The translations under genes and the position numbers were made by a program. Below, in pieces: positions 8,596 to 21,559 of a DNA stretch of 64,000 bases. The notes under the pieces are model-generated. The model made no database searches, was not told the DNA's origin, and saw only the letters and a list, made by a program, of their open reading frames with translations. Position 1 is the stretch's first letter; every line of letters starts with the position of its first letter. The DNA lies in contig VBBY01000005.1 in assembly GCA_005881595.1 (NCBI GenBank), positions 21,449 through 85,448 on the forward strand, in the 5' to 3' direction. The DNA is from Betaproteobacteria bacterium (GTDB lineage Bacteria; Pseudomonadota; Gammaproteobacteria; Burkholderiales; SG8-39).

Positions 8596-9896
8596 CGCGA
8601 GCCTCCGGGTTTGCGTGCCTCGAGCAGCGGCGGGCTCACGCCGTCGAGACCGGCGAGCCCGAGCACGACGAGCAGCGCGTTCTGCGGGCCGAGCCAGGCG
8701 TCGGTCGGCTTGTAGGATTCGTTGAGCGAGTGCATGGCCTGATGGTCGCCGCCGTGGCTGATGGTCACGGCCGGGATGCCGAGGGACATGGCGAGATTGG
8801 AGTCCGTGCTCGCCGAATCCAGGGTCGCTTGCTGGCCAAGCGCGCGGAGCGAGCGACGGGCAACGTGGACGATCTTCGAGTCCTCGGGCGTGCGCCCCGC
8901 CGGGCGGTCGCCGATCAGCTTCAGCTCTACGGTGATGCCGTCGGCGTTCCAGCGCCGGTTCTCTTCCGCCGCCGCGTCGCGGACGTGCGCGAGGATGGTC
9001 TTCTCGAGCTTGAGCAGCTCGTCCATGCTGTCGGAGCGCATGTCGATGCCCATGCGCGCGTCGCCGGCGATGGCGTTGACCGAGGTGCCGCCGCGCACGA
9101 TGCCGACGGTGAACGTGGTCTTGGGCGAGGAGGGCGTCCTCACCTCCGAGATCTTCGCGATCGCCCGTCCCATGGCGTGGATCGCGCTCGGCAGGCCGAA
9201 GGCGCCGAAGCTGTGGCCGCCCGGCCCCTTGAAGATCGCCTCGTAGCGATGGCTGCCGGTCGCGCGGCTGACGATGCGGCCGATCCGGTCGCCGTCCAGC
9301 GAAATGAAGCCGTCGATGTCCGGGTGGTCGCGGAAGAGGGCCTTCACGCCGCGCAGGTCGCCGAGCTCCTCCTCGCCTACCGTGCCGACGAACAGCACGT
9401 CGCCCACGGTGGAGAGGGCGTTGGCGCCCATGGCGCGGAGCACCGCGAGCAGCTCGACCAGGCCGCGCGTATCGTCGCCGATGCCGGGCGCGTAGTAGCG
9501 GCCGTCCTTTTCCTTCACTGTCACGTCGGTGCCCTCGGGAAAGACGGTGTCGAGATGGGCGGAGATCGCCAGCTTCGGGCCGCTGCCGCGGCCTTTGCGC
9601 GCGCCGATGACGTTGCCTTCGCGGTCGATGTAGGCGTCGCTCAGGCCCACCTCGCGCAGGCGCTTCACGTAGTACGCGGCGCGCGCCTGCTCCTTGAAGG
9701 GCGGCGAGGGGATCTCGGTGAGGGTCTTCTGCTCCTCGAACGTGCGCGCGTCGTCGGCTCTGATGTCGGCGAGCGCCTTGATAACGGCAGGTGCAGAGAG
9801 GATGGAGTGGAACGCCTGGTCGACGTCCTGCGCGAGCGCAGCCGCGGCGAGGCCAATGCCGCCCAGGGCGGCGATCCACCGGGAAACGGCTTTCAT
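8592..9896 (-). CDS. M20 family metallohydrolase, exported
   Basis: Di-zinc amidohydrolase/peptidase of about 434 residues. Family motifs are SAHLDTVFP (first metal His and catalytic Asp), GIGDDTRGL (bridging Asp), TVGEEELGDLRG (general base Glu and metal Glu) and a late HGGDHQAMHS metal His. A dimerisation lid domain sits between. The N-terminus (MKAVSRWIAALGGIGLAAAALAQ) reads as a signal peptide, so the enzyme is probably periplasmic. The start at 9896 is chosen for this reason; an ATG at 9911 in the same frame is also possible. It is cotranscribed with the cupin gene. Its substrate is unknown. Confidence 0.9.
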   Translation of the reverse strand: MKAVSRWIAALGGIGLAAAALAQDVDQAFHSILSAPAVIKALADIRADDARTFEEQKTLTEIPSPPFKEQARAAYYVKRLREVGLSDAYIDREGNVIGARKGRGSGPKLAISAHLDTVFPEGTDVTVKEKDGRYYAPGIGDDTRGLVELLAVLRAMGANALSTVGDVLFVGTVGEEELGDLRGVKALFRDHPDIDGFISLDGDRIGRIVSRATGSHRYEAIFKGPGGHSFGAFGLPSAIHAMGRAIAKISEVRTPSSPKTTFTVGIVRGGTSVNAIAGDARMGIDMRSDSMDELLKLEKTILAHVRDAAAEENRRWNADGITVELKLIGDRPAGRTPEDSKIVHVARRSLRALGQQATLDSASTDSNLAMSLGIPAVTISHGGDHQAMHSLNESYKPTDAWLGPQNALLVVLGLAGLDGVSPPLLEARKPGGSR

Positions 9897-9965
9897 TTCG
9901 CTCGCGAGCATAGCGCAGGTGGCGAAGGAAGCTAACATCAAAGGTCGAATAACAGGGAGGGGAAA

Positions 9966-10817
9966 ATGATCCGCTTCGGAACGTGGCTGGTCGCGGCGTT
10001 GAGCATGGCGGCGGCAGTGGCGGCGGCGGAAACGCCGCTCGAGCGCGGCAAGTACCTGGTGGAAGGGATCCTGACCTGCGGGAACTGCCACACGCCGCGG
10101 GTGCAGGGCGGCGCGCTCGATACGGCGCGGCTGCACGCGGGCGGCCCGCAGAGCTGGGAAACGTCGGAGTACAGGGTCAAGGGCGCGAACATCACGCCCG
10201 ACCGGGAGACCGGCATCGGCGGCTGGAGCGCCAATGATGTGCTGCGCGCCATTCGCGACGGCGTGCGGCCGAACGGCCAGCAGCTCTCGCCGCAGATGCC
10301 TTACGCCTACTACAAGATCTTCACGCCGTCAGACCTCGAGGCGGTGGTGGCCTATGTCCGCTCGCTGCCTGCGGTTTCCAGCAAGCTGCCGGCATCGGTT
10401 TACAAGGTGGCGAAGATGCACGTCGAGATCCCGGCGGGCGCGGACCAGCCGATGCCGGAGAGCGCCATGAAGGATCCGGTGAAGCGAGGCTTCTACCTCG
10501 TCACCATCGGCCATTGCATGGAATGCCACTCGCCGCGCACCGACGGGCGCAGCGATCTGAAGAATGGGCTCGGCAAAGGCGGCGAGAAGTTCGAGGGGCC
10601 GTGGGGCGTGAGCGTGTCGCGTAACATCACTTCGCATCCGGTCGCCGGCCTCGGCGGCTGGAGCGACGCCGAGATCAAGCGCGCGATCACGCAAGGCGTC
10701 GGCAAGGGCGGCAGGAAGCTCTTGCCGCCGATGGGCTTCGCCTGGTACGCGCGCATGACCGAGCCGGACCTCGACGCGATCGTCGCCTACCTGCGGACCG
10801 TGCCGCCTTTGGAATGA
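9966..10817 (+). CDS. Diheme cytochrome c
   Basis: Periplasmic electron carrier or dehydrogenase subunit of 283 residues. It has a signal peptide (about residues 1-21) and two heme c sites, CGNCH at 38-42 and CMECH at 184-188. Each site is followed by a similar block (NITPDRETGIGGWS, NITSHPVAGLGGWS) and a later methionine (LSPQMPYAYYK, LLPPMGFAWYA) as candidate axial ligand. The two halves are clearly an internal duplication. This layout matches cytochrome subunits of alcohol/aldehyde dehydrogenases and related proteins, but no dehydrogenase is adjacent. GGGAGGGG precedes the start. The 3' end overlaps the convergent zinc-ribbon gene by 31 bases. Confidence 0.92.
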   Translation: MIRFGTWLVAALSMAAAVAAAETPLERGKYLVEGILTCGNCHTPRVQGGALDTARLHAGGPQSWETSEYRVKGANITPDRETGIGGWSANDVLRAIRDGVRPNGQQLSPQMPYAYYKIFTPSDLEAVVAYVRSLPAVSSKLPASVYKVAKMHVEIPAGADQPMPESAMKDPVKRGFYLVTIGHCMECHSPRTDGRSDLKNGLGKGGEKFEGPWGVSVSRNITSHPVAGLGGWSDAEIKRAITQGVGKGGRKLLPPMGFAWYARMTEPDLDAIVAYLRTVPPLE

Positions 10818-11029
10818 GCGCGCTTTCGCCGGGGGACGCGGGCTTCCTTCGAAGGCGGCGCGGCCTGCTGCCCGATCTGCGCGATCAGGTCCGCATACTG
10901 CATCGCGGTGCCGCAGACCGCGCAGTAGAACCGCGCCAGCGGCCCGGAATAATCCTCTGGATCGGGCTTGAACTGCGTGCTGTCGCAAGAAGAGCACTTC
11001 GCGCTGATCTTGCCGATGCGGAATTGCAT
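10787..11029 (-). CDS. Small zinc-ribbon-like protein, 80 aa
   Basis: The start at 11029 (MQFRIGKISAKC) has AAAGG five bases upstream. Two cysteine pairs, KCSSC and YCAVCG, about 25 residues apart, form a four-Cys zinc ribbon. The tail is very basic (RVPRRKRAHSKGGTVRR). This suggests a nucleic-acid or ribosome-associated protein, but that is inference. It follows glnS after 75 bases on the same strand. The last 31 bases overlap the end of the cytochrome gene on the other strand. Confidence 0.7.
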   Translation of the reverse strand: MQFRIGKISAKCSSCDSTQFKPDPEDYSGPLARFYCAVCGTAMQYADLIAQIGQQAAPPSKEARVPRRKRAHSKGGTVRR

Positions 11030-11103
11030 GCGAGCCTTTCTGGACGTGAGCAGCGAGGGTAGTAAAACCGCAACCGCGGCGCGAGGAATTATGACCACGT
11101 TTT

Positions 11104-12752
<1,649 letters not shown>

Positions 12753-12753
<1 letters not shown>

Positions 12754-14462
12754 CAGACCGCGGTCAGACGCTTGGCGAAGTCGCTGTCGACGCCGAGAGC
12801 GTAGCGCGCCAGCTCATCGGCCATAGCGGTGACGGCGGCGGCCGGGATGCGGCCGCGGACCTTGCCGATGCGCCGCACGTTGGTCGCGTCGATCGTCACC
12901 GCGAGCGCCTCGTAGTCGGCGCGGATCTCCACCTCGCAAAGCAGCCCGGAGCGCACGCTGAAGGTGGCGCGCGTTGCCTCGCCGAAGTCGCTGCGCGCGT
13001 CGACGCGCAGGTCGTAGACCGCCTTCATCGACTTCAGGTACTGCTCGAAGCGCGGGATGTCGGCGGTTTGCAGCGTGACCCGCGCCGGCGGCTGCGGGCT
13101 GACGCGGAAGCGCAGCAGCACGTGCTCGCAGTAGTCCTTGCCCTCGATGCGGCGCGGCCGGCTGTCGCACCAGGCCTCCGACAGCGTCGCCGCCGCGACG
13201 CGGCCGAGATAGAGGAAGTCATAGGGCGCGCTCGTGGCGGGCGCCACGTCGTTCAGCTCCTTCGCGAACTCGGCCAGGTACTGGGTCGCGGCGCGCAGGT
13301 CCTGGTCGAGCTTCGCTATGGCCTTCGCGCGCGCCGCGGCCGGGTCTTCGCGGCGCGGCTGCAGCGCTCCCTGCTTGCGCAGCATCTCGACTGCGCCCAG
13401 GCGGCGCGCCGCCTCGCCGGCCTGGCGCTCGCGCTCGTACGCCGCGCGCTTGCGCGCCTCTTCCTCCTGCCAGCGCCGCACCTGCTGTTCCCTCTTGAGC
13501 CGCTCCTCCTCGGCGGCGCGCAGCCGCGCCTGCTCCTCGAGGTCGTAGCGCTTGGTGAACTCGTCGAGATCGTCGAGGAGCGGGTTGTGCGCCGGCTTCT
13601 GCGGGTTGATGAGCAGCGTCTTGTCGTACGCCGTGTCGGCGTACTGCATTTTGCGGAGCTCCTGCGCCATGTCCCCGGCGCGCTGATAGCGCTGCTCGGG
13701 CCTTTTCGCGAGCGCGCGGTCGACGATGCGCTCGAACCCGACCGGGAGCTGCGGCTCGAGCGAGCGCAGCGGGGGGTGCGGCTCGCCGGCGATGCGATTC
13801 ATGATCTGGAACACCGAGGTGTCGCCCGGCCGCTCGAACGGCGAGCTGCCGGTGAGCATCTCGTAGAGCACGCTGCCGAGCGAGAACACGTCGGAGCGCG
13901 GATCGCTCTTCTGGCCGAGCACCTGCTCCGGCGACATGTACTTCGGCGAGCCGAGGGCGGCGCCGGTCTGCGTCATCGTCGAGGAGGGCACGTAGGCGAC
14001 GCCGAAGTCGGTCAGCTTGCAGCGCCCCGAGGCCGCGACCATCACGTTCGCCGGCTTCACGTCGCGATGCACGATCGAGAACTTGTGCGCGTGCTCGAGC
14101 GCGTCGGCGATCTGCGCGGCGAGATCGGCGGTGGTCTGCAGCGGGATGCGCTGCGGGTCCTTCAGCATCTGCTGCAGCGAGCGGCCCTCGAGCAGCTCCA
14201 TCGCGATGTAGGCGACGCCGTCCTGCTCGCCCACGTCGTGGATGATGACGATGTTGGGGTGATTGAGCCGGCCGGCCGAGCGCGCTTCGCGCAGGAACCG
14301 CTCCCGCACCTCGGCCATCACCTCCTCGGGCAGGTCGGGCAGCAGCGTCTTCAGCGCGACCTCGCGCTCGATCAGCGGGTCGATGGCGCGGAACACCGCG
14401 CCCATCGCGCCGCGGCCCAGCTCTCCAAGGATCCTGTAACGGCCAAGCGCCTTTGCGTTCAA
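12753..14462 (-). CDS. Ser/Thr protein kinase with coiled coil and unknown C-terminal domain (paralog 1)
   Basis: 569 residues with no membrane helix, so probably cytosolic. The kinase domain is about 8-270: glycine loop GELGRGAMG, Lys38, Glu59, HRD at 132-134 and DFG at 152-154. The activation segment TMTQTGAALGSPKYMSPEQ has several phosphorylatable residues, and the HRD arginine suggests control by activation-loop phosphorylation. Residues about 310-365 form a charged coiled coil, and about 385-569 form a domain I do not recognise but which the paralog at 16660 shares. The start is TTG with AAGGGAG upstream; it gives the same N-terminal length as the paralog. It is divergent from the TPR gene and coupled to glnS. 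Confidence 0.93.
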
Positions 14463-14491
14463 CCTCGGCTTCTCCCTTATCCCCGGTCTGC

Positions 14492-14521
14492 ATAATGCCG
14501 GTTACCCGCTTGAATTTCCAG
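14492..14521 (-). promoter_or_regulatory. Promoter-like element of kinase paralog 1, shared with paralog 2
   Basis: Thirty bases that match the region upstream of the second kinase (18435-18464) at 26 positions. Read on the minus strand it begins CTGGAAATTCAAGCGG. It can be parsed as TGGAAA (-35), a 17-base spacer and CATTAT (-10). It ends 30 bases before the TTG start. The rest of the two upstream regions is not alike, so the element is likely functional. Confidence 0.6.
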
Positions 14522-14607
14522 CGCTTTGGGCTTAACTGGGTCGTCCTGTTGAATTCCCTCGTTGCGGCGTACACTGACTTCGTCCTCAGGGGAAGGAGAC
14601 CATACCG

Positions 14608-16206
14608 ATGAAACCCGGGCTGCTCGCTGTTCTATCTCTATTTGCATTCACAACGTCGAACGCGCTGGCTCACGACGGGAGGGAAGGCTTCGGCAGAGTG
14701 CTGTTCAAGACTTCGTGCACTGCGCAGGCGCAGAAGGAGTTCGAGCGGGCCCTAGCGCAGCTGCATTCGTTCGATTTTCCCGAAACGCTGAAATCGTTCG
14801 CCGCTATTCCCCAGACCGATCCGGGCTGCGCGATCTCTTACTGGGGGCTCGCGGTGGCGACGCGCCCCAATCCGCTCGTCGGCCCGTGGGACGCGGCGAC
14901 GCTGAAGCGCGGCCTCGATGCGGTGGAGAAGGGCGAGGCGATCGGCGCCAAGACGCAGCGCGAGCGCGACTGGCTGGCGGCGATCAAGGAGTTCTACAAG
15001 GACTTCGACAAGGTCGACCAGGACACGCGCACCCGGAACTACGAGAAAGCGATGCAGGCGCTGACGAAGAAGTACCCGGGCGACGTCGAGGCGAAGGTGT
15101 TCCACGCGCTGGCGCTCAACGAGATTTTCGACCACAAGGACATGGCGCCGCTGCTGAAGGCGATCGCCATCCTGGAGCCGCTCGACAGGAAATATCCCGA
15201 CCATCCCGGGATCACCCACTACCTGATCCACAGCTACGACTTCGCGCCGCTCGCCAGGAAGGGCGTGCCGGTGGCGAACAAGTACGCGAAGATCGCGCCG
15301 TCGGCGTCGCACGCGCAGCACATGCCTTCGCACATCTACTCGATGGTCGGCATGTGGCAGGAGTCGATCGCCTCGAACCTCAGGTCGGTCGCCGTGGCGA
15401 GCGAATACGCGGCGAAAGCCAAGCTCGACGGCGTGCTGGTCGGGGTGCCGCACTCGTATGACTTCATGCAGTACGCCTACCTGCAGCTCGGCCAGGACGC
15501 GAAGGCGCGCGAGCTGATCGGCGAGAACGCCAAGATCAGCAAGGTCCTCGGGCCGGTGTCGGCCGGCAACACCGCGCGCGCCGCGGTTCCCGCACGCTAT
15601 GCGCTCGAGCGCCAGGACTGGAAGGGCGCGGCGCAGCTGCAGCCGCTCGGCACGCCGTTCCCGGCCGCCGAAGCCATCACGCATTTCGCCCGCGCCATGG
15701 GCGCGGCGCGCAGCGGCGATGCCGCCGCCGCGCAGGCCGACATCGACAAGCTCAAGCAGCTGCGCGAAGGACTTCTCGCAGGCCGCCAGCCGTACTGGGC
15801 CGAGCAGGTCGAGATCCAGGTGCTCGCCGCGACCGCCTGGCTGCACAACAGCCAGGGTAACCGCGAAGAGGCGCTGAAGTTCATGCGCGGCGCCGCCGAC
15901 CTCGAAGACTCGAGCGAGAAGCACGTCGCCATGGAAAACCGCCTGTATCCGATGCGCGAGCAGCTCGGCGACATGCTGCGCGGCTACGGCGAGCCCGCTG
16001 CGGCGCTGAAGGAGTACGAGCTGTCGATGAAGAACGCGCCGAACCGGCTGCGCGGCTATTACGGCGCGGCAAAAGCGGCGCAAGACTCGGGACAGGCGAA
16101 GAAGGCAGGCGCCTATTTCAAGCAGCTGGCGAGATTGACCCGCGACGCCGACGGCGACCGGCCCGAGATCGTCGAGCTGAAGCAGTACCTCGCCAGCGCG
16201 AAGTGA
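14608..16206 (+). CDS. Exported TPR-repeat protein with conserved histidine motifs
   Basis: 532 residues with a signal peptide (cleavage after NALA) and helical repeats throughout, typical of tetratricopeptide proteins. Distinctive motifs are CAISYWGLAVATRPNPL near residue 74, THYLIHSYDFAPLA, AQHMPSHIYSMVGMWQES and PHSYDFMQYAYLQLG. The histidines in these places are unusual for plain TPR scaffolds and could bind metal, which is inference. The start has GGGGAAGGAG nearby. It is followed by a second TPR gene through a GTGA overlap and is divergent from the first kinase gene. The role is probably in the periplasm, partner unknown. Confidence 0.88.
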   Translation: MKPGLLAVLSLFAFTTSNALAHDGREGFGRVLFKTSCTAQAQKEFERALAQLHSFDFPETLKSFAAIPQTDPGCAISYWGLAVATRPNPLVGPWDAATLKRGLDAVEKGEAIGAKTQRERDWLAAIKEFYKDFDKVDQDTRTRNYEKAMQALTKKYPGDVEAKVFHALALNEIFDHKDMAPLLKAIAILEPLDRKYPDHPGITHYLIHSYDFAPLARKGVPVANKYAKIAPSASHAQHMPSHIYSMVGMWQESIASNLRSVAVASEYAAKAKLDGVLVGVPHSYDFMQYAYLQLGQDAKARELIGENAKISKVLGPVSAGNTARAAVPARYALERQDWKGAAQLQPLGTPFPAAEAITHFARAMGAARSGDAAAAQADIDKLKQLREGLLAGRQPYWAEQVEIQVLAATAWLHNSQGNREEALKFMRGAADLEDSSEKHVAMENRLYPMREQLGDMLRGYGEPAAALKEYELSMKNAPNRLRGYYGAAKAAQDSGQAKKAGAYFKQLARLTRDADGDRPEIVELKQYLASAK

Positions 16207-16659
16207 GCGGCCGGTTGCTGCGCCGGGCAGCGCTGGCGCTGCTGCTGTCCGGCGCGCGAGCCGCGCTCGGCGACCCCGGCGACGACGAGGGCTCCGGCGA
16301 CCCCGAGTACGCGCGCGGCCGGCAGGCGATCGAGGCGAAGGACTGGCAGGGCGCGGTGCGGCTGCTTTCGTCCGCGGCGCTGCGCGACACGCGCAACGCC
16401 GACATCCAGAACTATCTGGGCTACGCGTACCGCAACCTCGGCGAGATGCCGCTCGCCTTCAAGCACTATTCGCGCGCGCTGCAGCTCGACCCGCGCCATC
16501 GCGGCGCCCACGAATATCTGGGCGAGGCCTACCTGATGATCGGGAACCTCGCCAAGGCCGAGGAGCACCTCGCGGCCCTGCGCAGAATCTGCCTGCTTCC
16601 CTGCGCGGAGTACGGCGACCTCGAGAAGAAGCTGGCCGAGTACCGGAAGGCGTCGGTGA

Positions 16660-16670
<11 letters not shown>
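16203..16670 (+). CDS. Small exported TPR protein
   Basis: 155 residues starting at a GTG that overlaps the stop of the larger TPR gene, so the pair is coupled. A short signal-like N-terminus (LLRRAALALLLSGARAALG) leads into an acidic linker. Three TPR-like units follow, with classic spacing in NYLGYAYRNLGEMPLAFKHY and EYLGEAYLMIGNLAKAEEH. A cysteine pair (RRICLLPCAEYG) near the end may form a disulfide. The last 11 bases overlap the end of the convergent second kinase gene. It is probably a partner of the larger TPR protein. Confidence 0.85.
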
Positions 16671-18402
<1,732 letters not shown>

Positions 18403-18434
18403 TTGCCCGCCTTCCCTTCTCTTCCCCAACATCA

Positions 18435-18464
18435 ATGATGCCTCTTAGCCGCTTGAATTTCCAG
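18435..18464 (-). promoter_or_regulatory. Promoter-like element of kinase paralog 2
   Basis: Counterpart of the element at 14492-14521 with 26 of 30 bases identical. Parsed as TGGAAA (18463-18458), 17-base spacer, CATCAT (18440-18435). It ends 33 bases before the GTG start, nearly the same distance as in paralog 1. The remaining gap up to 18552 shows nothing else I can name. Confidence 0.6.
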
Positions 18465-18552
18465 TAATTTGATATCAGGCGGAAAAATGCTGGTAGAGCA
18501 GAGACAAACCGGCGGGAAATCGCAGCGAGCTCGGCGAGCCCGCTTGCTGCGG

Positions 18553-19020
18553 CTAAATCCTAAGCGCCCACTCGCCCTCGCCGCGGCGGCACGCGACACC
18601 GCGGATCATGTGCTGGCGCCCGTCGGCGGTGATCAGCGTGGTGAACTCCCGGCACGGCCGCTCGGTCTGCTGGAAGTCGCGCGTGGGCACCAGGCGATAG
18701 CTGACGCCGGTCGCCTTGTTGGTCCAGACCACGGTGCTCTTCACTACGGCCAGCTCGAGCGCATGGCCCCAGCAGCCGCGGTCGGCATCATCTAGCTGCG
18801 GGCGGATCTTCGTGCCGCTCATCATTGCCACCGCGCCTTCCTGCTTCGCGGCCACGCTCTTGCTCACGGCAGCGGCGTCGCAGGTGCCGGCGATGACGCC
18901 GTAGTCCTTTGTCCACTTCTTGCCCGTGTAGCCGAGGTAGAAAGACGGATCGGCGAGGGCCGCGGGCGGCATGGAAACGAAGCCCAGCAGCGCAGCGAGC
19001 GCAATGCCTGTCTTCTTCAT
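18553..19020 (-). CDS. Exported surface-antigen-like protein
   Basis: 155 residues with a signal peptide (KKTGIALAALLGFVSMPPAALA) and AAGGGGG just before the chosen ATG. The mature C-terminus, RPCREFTTLITADGRQHMIRGVACRRGEGEW, resembles the conserved end of the 17-kDa surface antigen/RT0821 family, where two cysteines flank a short beta hairpin. Other cysteines (GTCDAA, RGCWGH) could form a second disulfide. It is probably periplasmic or outer-membrane associated. It is divergent from the permease gene with about 106 bases between, and it has no evident operon partner. The family call is from the C-terminal motif only. Confidence 0.7.
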   Translation of the reverse strand: MKKTGIALAALLGFVSMPPAALADPSFYLGYTGKKWTKDYGVIAGTCDAAAVSKSVAAKQEGAVAMMSGTKIRPQLDDADRGCWGHALELAVVKSTVVWTNKATGVSYRLVPTRDFQQTERPCREFTTLITADGRQHMIRGVACRRGEGEWALRI

Positions 19021-19126
19021 GGCAGCCCCCTTGATTGGAACTTCGTGGAGCGAGTCTAGACGCGCCGGGTCACGCCAGTCAGCGCAATATGTCACGTTGC
19101 CGTAGTCCAAATGATCCACGGTTATA

Positions 19127-21559
19127 GTGGGCGGCATGCTGCGCCTGCTGCTGCTCGGCTCTCATCGCCCGCGCGGCCGCGCGCTGCTCTCGGTCCTCGG
19201 CATCGCCCTCGGTGTCGCGCTCGGCTACGGCGTGTACCTGGTCAACCGCGCCGCGGTGGACGAGCTCGCCGCGGCGGTGCGCGGCCTCGCCGGCGAGGCG
19301 GACCTGGAAGTAAGGGGCGGGCGCGGCGGATTTCCGGACTCGCTCTATCCGGCCATCGCCAGGCTCCCCGGCGTCGCCTCGGCGAGCCCCGGGCTGGAGC
19401 TCGACGCCGGCCTGGCGGGCAGCGAGCGGACCATTCGGCTGATCGGCATCGATGCGCTGCGCGAGCGGCGGCCGGAGCTGCTGACGCCCGACAGGGTCCT
19501 CCTCTCGGCGGCCGCTGCCGAGCTCGCGAAAGGCGATCGGCTGCGGCTGGTCGTCGGGCACCGGACAGTCGAGCTGCAGGTCGGCGGGGTCGTGGACCTC
19601 AAAGGCGTGGAGGCGCTGACCGACATCGCCACCGCGCAGTGGCGGCTCGAGCGCCTCGGCCAGCTGAACCGCCTCGATGTGCGCCTGAAGCGCGGGGCCG
19701 ACCGCGAGGCAGTGCGGCTGCGCATCGCCGCCCTGCTGCCGCCCGGCGTTCACGTGGCTCCGGTGCAAGCGCTCGAGCAGGCGAGCAGCTATCCCTCGCG
19801 CGCCTACCGCGTGAACCTCGACGTGCTCGCCATGGTGGCGCTCTTCACGGGAGGCTTCCTGGTGTTCTCGGCGCAGGCCCTGCAGGTCGCGCGGCGCCGC
19901 GGCGAGCATGCGCTGCTGCGGGTGCTGGGATTGCGGCGGCGCGGCGTTTTGCAGCTGGTCTTGCTGGAGGCTGCCGCGCTCGGCGCAATCGGCGGCCTGG
20001 CCGGCCTTGGACTCGGCTATGCGCTGGCGCTTGCGGCGGTGCGCGCGTCGGGCGCTGACCTCGGCGCCGGGGTGTTCCGGGGTCTTTCACCCAAGCTGGA
20101 TTTTTCCTTGATCCCTGCATGTTTTTATCTGGCCGCAGGAATCGCCGTGGCTGTAGCCGGAGCGCTGCTTCCGGCGCGAGACGCGGCGCGCCAGGCGCCG
20201 GCACAGGCGCTGAAGGCGGGCGACGAGCAGCGCCTGTTCGCGCGGCTGTCGTCGCCCTGGCCCGGGCTGGCTTGCATCCTGGCTGGCGCCGCGCTGGCGC
20301 AGCTCGGACCGGTCGGCGGGCTGCCGATCTATGGCTACGCCGCCATCGGCTGCCTGCTCGTCGGCAGCATCGCGCTCATGCCGAGGCTCTCGCAGGCGGT
20401 GTTCGACGCGCTGCCTCTGCCGCGCTCGCCAGGCCTCGCGCTCGCGCTGGCCCAGCTGCGCGGCGCACCGGGGCAGGCGGCCGTGAGCCTCGCCGCGATC
20501 GTCGCCAGCTTCTCGCTGATGGCCGCGATGGCGATCATGGTCGCGTCGTTCCGGCAGTCCGTCGATGACTGGCTCAACACGGTGCTGCCGGCCGAGCTGT
20601 ACTTGCGCACCAGCCATGCCGGCGACACCGGCTACCTCGAGCCCGGGTTCGAGGCGCGCGTGCGCGCGCTGCCGCAGGTGGCGCGCGCCGACTTTCTGCG
20701 CTCGGGCCGCATCCTCCTCGATCCCTCTCGTCCGCCGCTCGTGCTGATCGCGCGCGATCGCGCCGAGAAGGCGTTTCCGAAAGTTGGCCGGCAGTATGCG
20801 CGCCGGGCGGGCGACCCTGCTGCGGTGTGGATCAGCGAGGCGGTCAGCGATCTGTACGGCTTTTCTCCGGGCCGGAAAATCCAGCTGCCCGTCAACGGCC
20901 AAAGCATCACGTTCGTGGTTGCGGGAGCGTTCCGCGATTACGCCCGCCAGCACGGCTCGGTTCTCATCGATCGCGCCGATTACGCCGCGCTCACCGGCGA
21001 CCGGCGCGTGAACGACGCGGCGCTATGGCTCACGCCGGGCGCGACGCCGGCCCAGGCGATGGACGCGATCCGCGCGCTGCCCGGAGCCGCCGGGGTCGAC
21101 CTCGCCACGCCGGGGGAGATCCGGCAGCTGTCGCTGCGCATCTTCGACCGCAGCTTCGCCGTCACCTATGCGATGGAGGCCGTGGCGATGCTGGTCGGCC
21201 TGTTCGGGCTCTCGTCCAGCCTCGGCGCCATCGTGCTCGCGCGGCGGCGCGAGTTCGGCATGCTGCGCCACCTCGGCCTCACCCGTGCGCAGATCCGCGC
21301 CATGCTCGCCGCGGAAGGCGGGCTGCTCGCTCTGCTCGGCGCGCTCGCCGGCCTTGCGGCGGGAGCTGCCATCAGCCTGGTTCTGGTCTACGTGGTGAAC
21401 CGCCAGTCGTTCAACTGGAGCATGGAGCTGCATCCACCGTACGGGTTGTTGGGTGTTTTGATTTTGATACTCGTCGGTCTTGCAGTCTTTACGGCGATTC
21501 TCTCCGGAAAGGAAGCGATGGGAATCGGGCCGGTTCGAGCGGTGCGCGAGGACTGGTGA
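19127..21559 (+). CDS. FtsX-family ABC transporter permease, 810 aa
   Basis: Large inner-membrane permease with an N-terminal anchor helix (LLSVLGIALGVALGYGVYLV) and a periplasmic MacB-like domain. Helices near residues 230-350 form the first FtsX core, followed by helices near 375-480, a second periplasmic domain and a terminal three-helix FtsX core (about 680-800). Such permeases extract or move lipophilic substrates or lipoproteins and need a LolD/MacB-like ATPase. None is encoded in this window, which is odd. Starts at GTG 19127 or ATG 19136 are both possible. A GTGA overlap couples it to the lipocalin gene, as in AttEFGH-like systems. Confidence 0.88.
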   Translation: MGGMLRLLLLGSHRPRGRALLSVLGIALGVALGYGVYLVNRAAVDELAAAVRGLAGEADLEVRGGRGGFPDSLYPAIARLPGVASASPGLELDAGLAGSERTIRLIGIDALRERRPELLTPDRVLLSAAAAELAKGDRLRLVVGHRTVELQVGGVVDLKGVEALTDIATAQWRLERLGQLNRLDVRLKRGADREAVRLRIAALLPPGVHVAPVQALEQASSYPSRAYRVNLDVLAMVALFTGGFLVFSAQALQVARRRGEHALLRVLGLRRRGVLQLVLLEAAALGAIGGLAGLGLGYALALAAVRASGADLGAGVFRGLSPKLDFSLIPACFYLAAGIAVAVAGALLPARDAARQAPAQALKAGDEQRLFARLSSPWPGLACILAGAALAQLGPVGGLPIYGYAAIGCLLVGSIALMPRLSQAVFDALPLPRSPGLALALAQLRGAPGQAAVSLAAIVASFSLMAAMAIMVASFRQSVDDWLNTVLPAELYLRTSHAGDTGYLEPGFEARVRALPQVARADFLRSGRILLDPSRPPLVLIARDRAEKAFPKVGRQYARRAGDPAAVWISEAVSDLYGFSPGRKIQLPVNGQSITFVVAGAFRDYARQHGSVLIDRADYAALTGDRRVNDAALWLTPGATPAQAMDAIRALPGAAGVDLATPGEIRQLSLRIFDRSFAVTYAMEAVAMLVGLFGLSSSLGAIVLARRREFGMLRHLGLTRAQIRAMLAAEGGLLALLGALAGLAAGAAISLVLVYVVNRQSFNWSMELHPPYGLLGVLILILVGLAVFTAILSGKEAMGIGPVRAVREDW

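Noticed and set aside
14463..14607. Promoter for the large TPR gene (TTGAAT to TACACT)
   Set aside because: Spacer is only 15 bases and neither box is strong; I do not list it.
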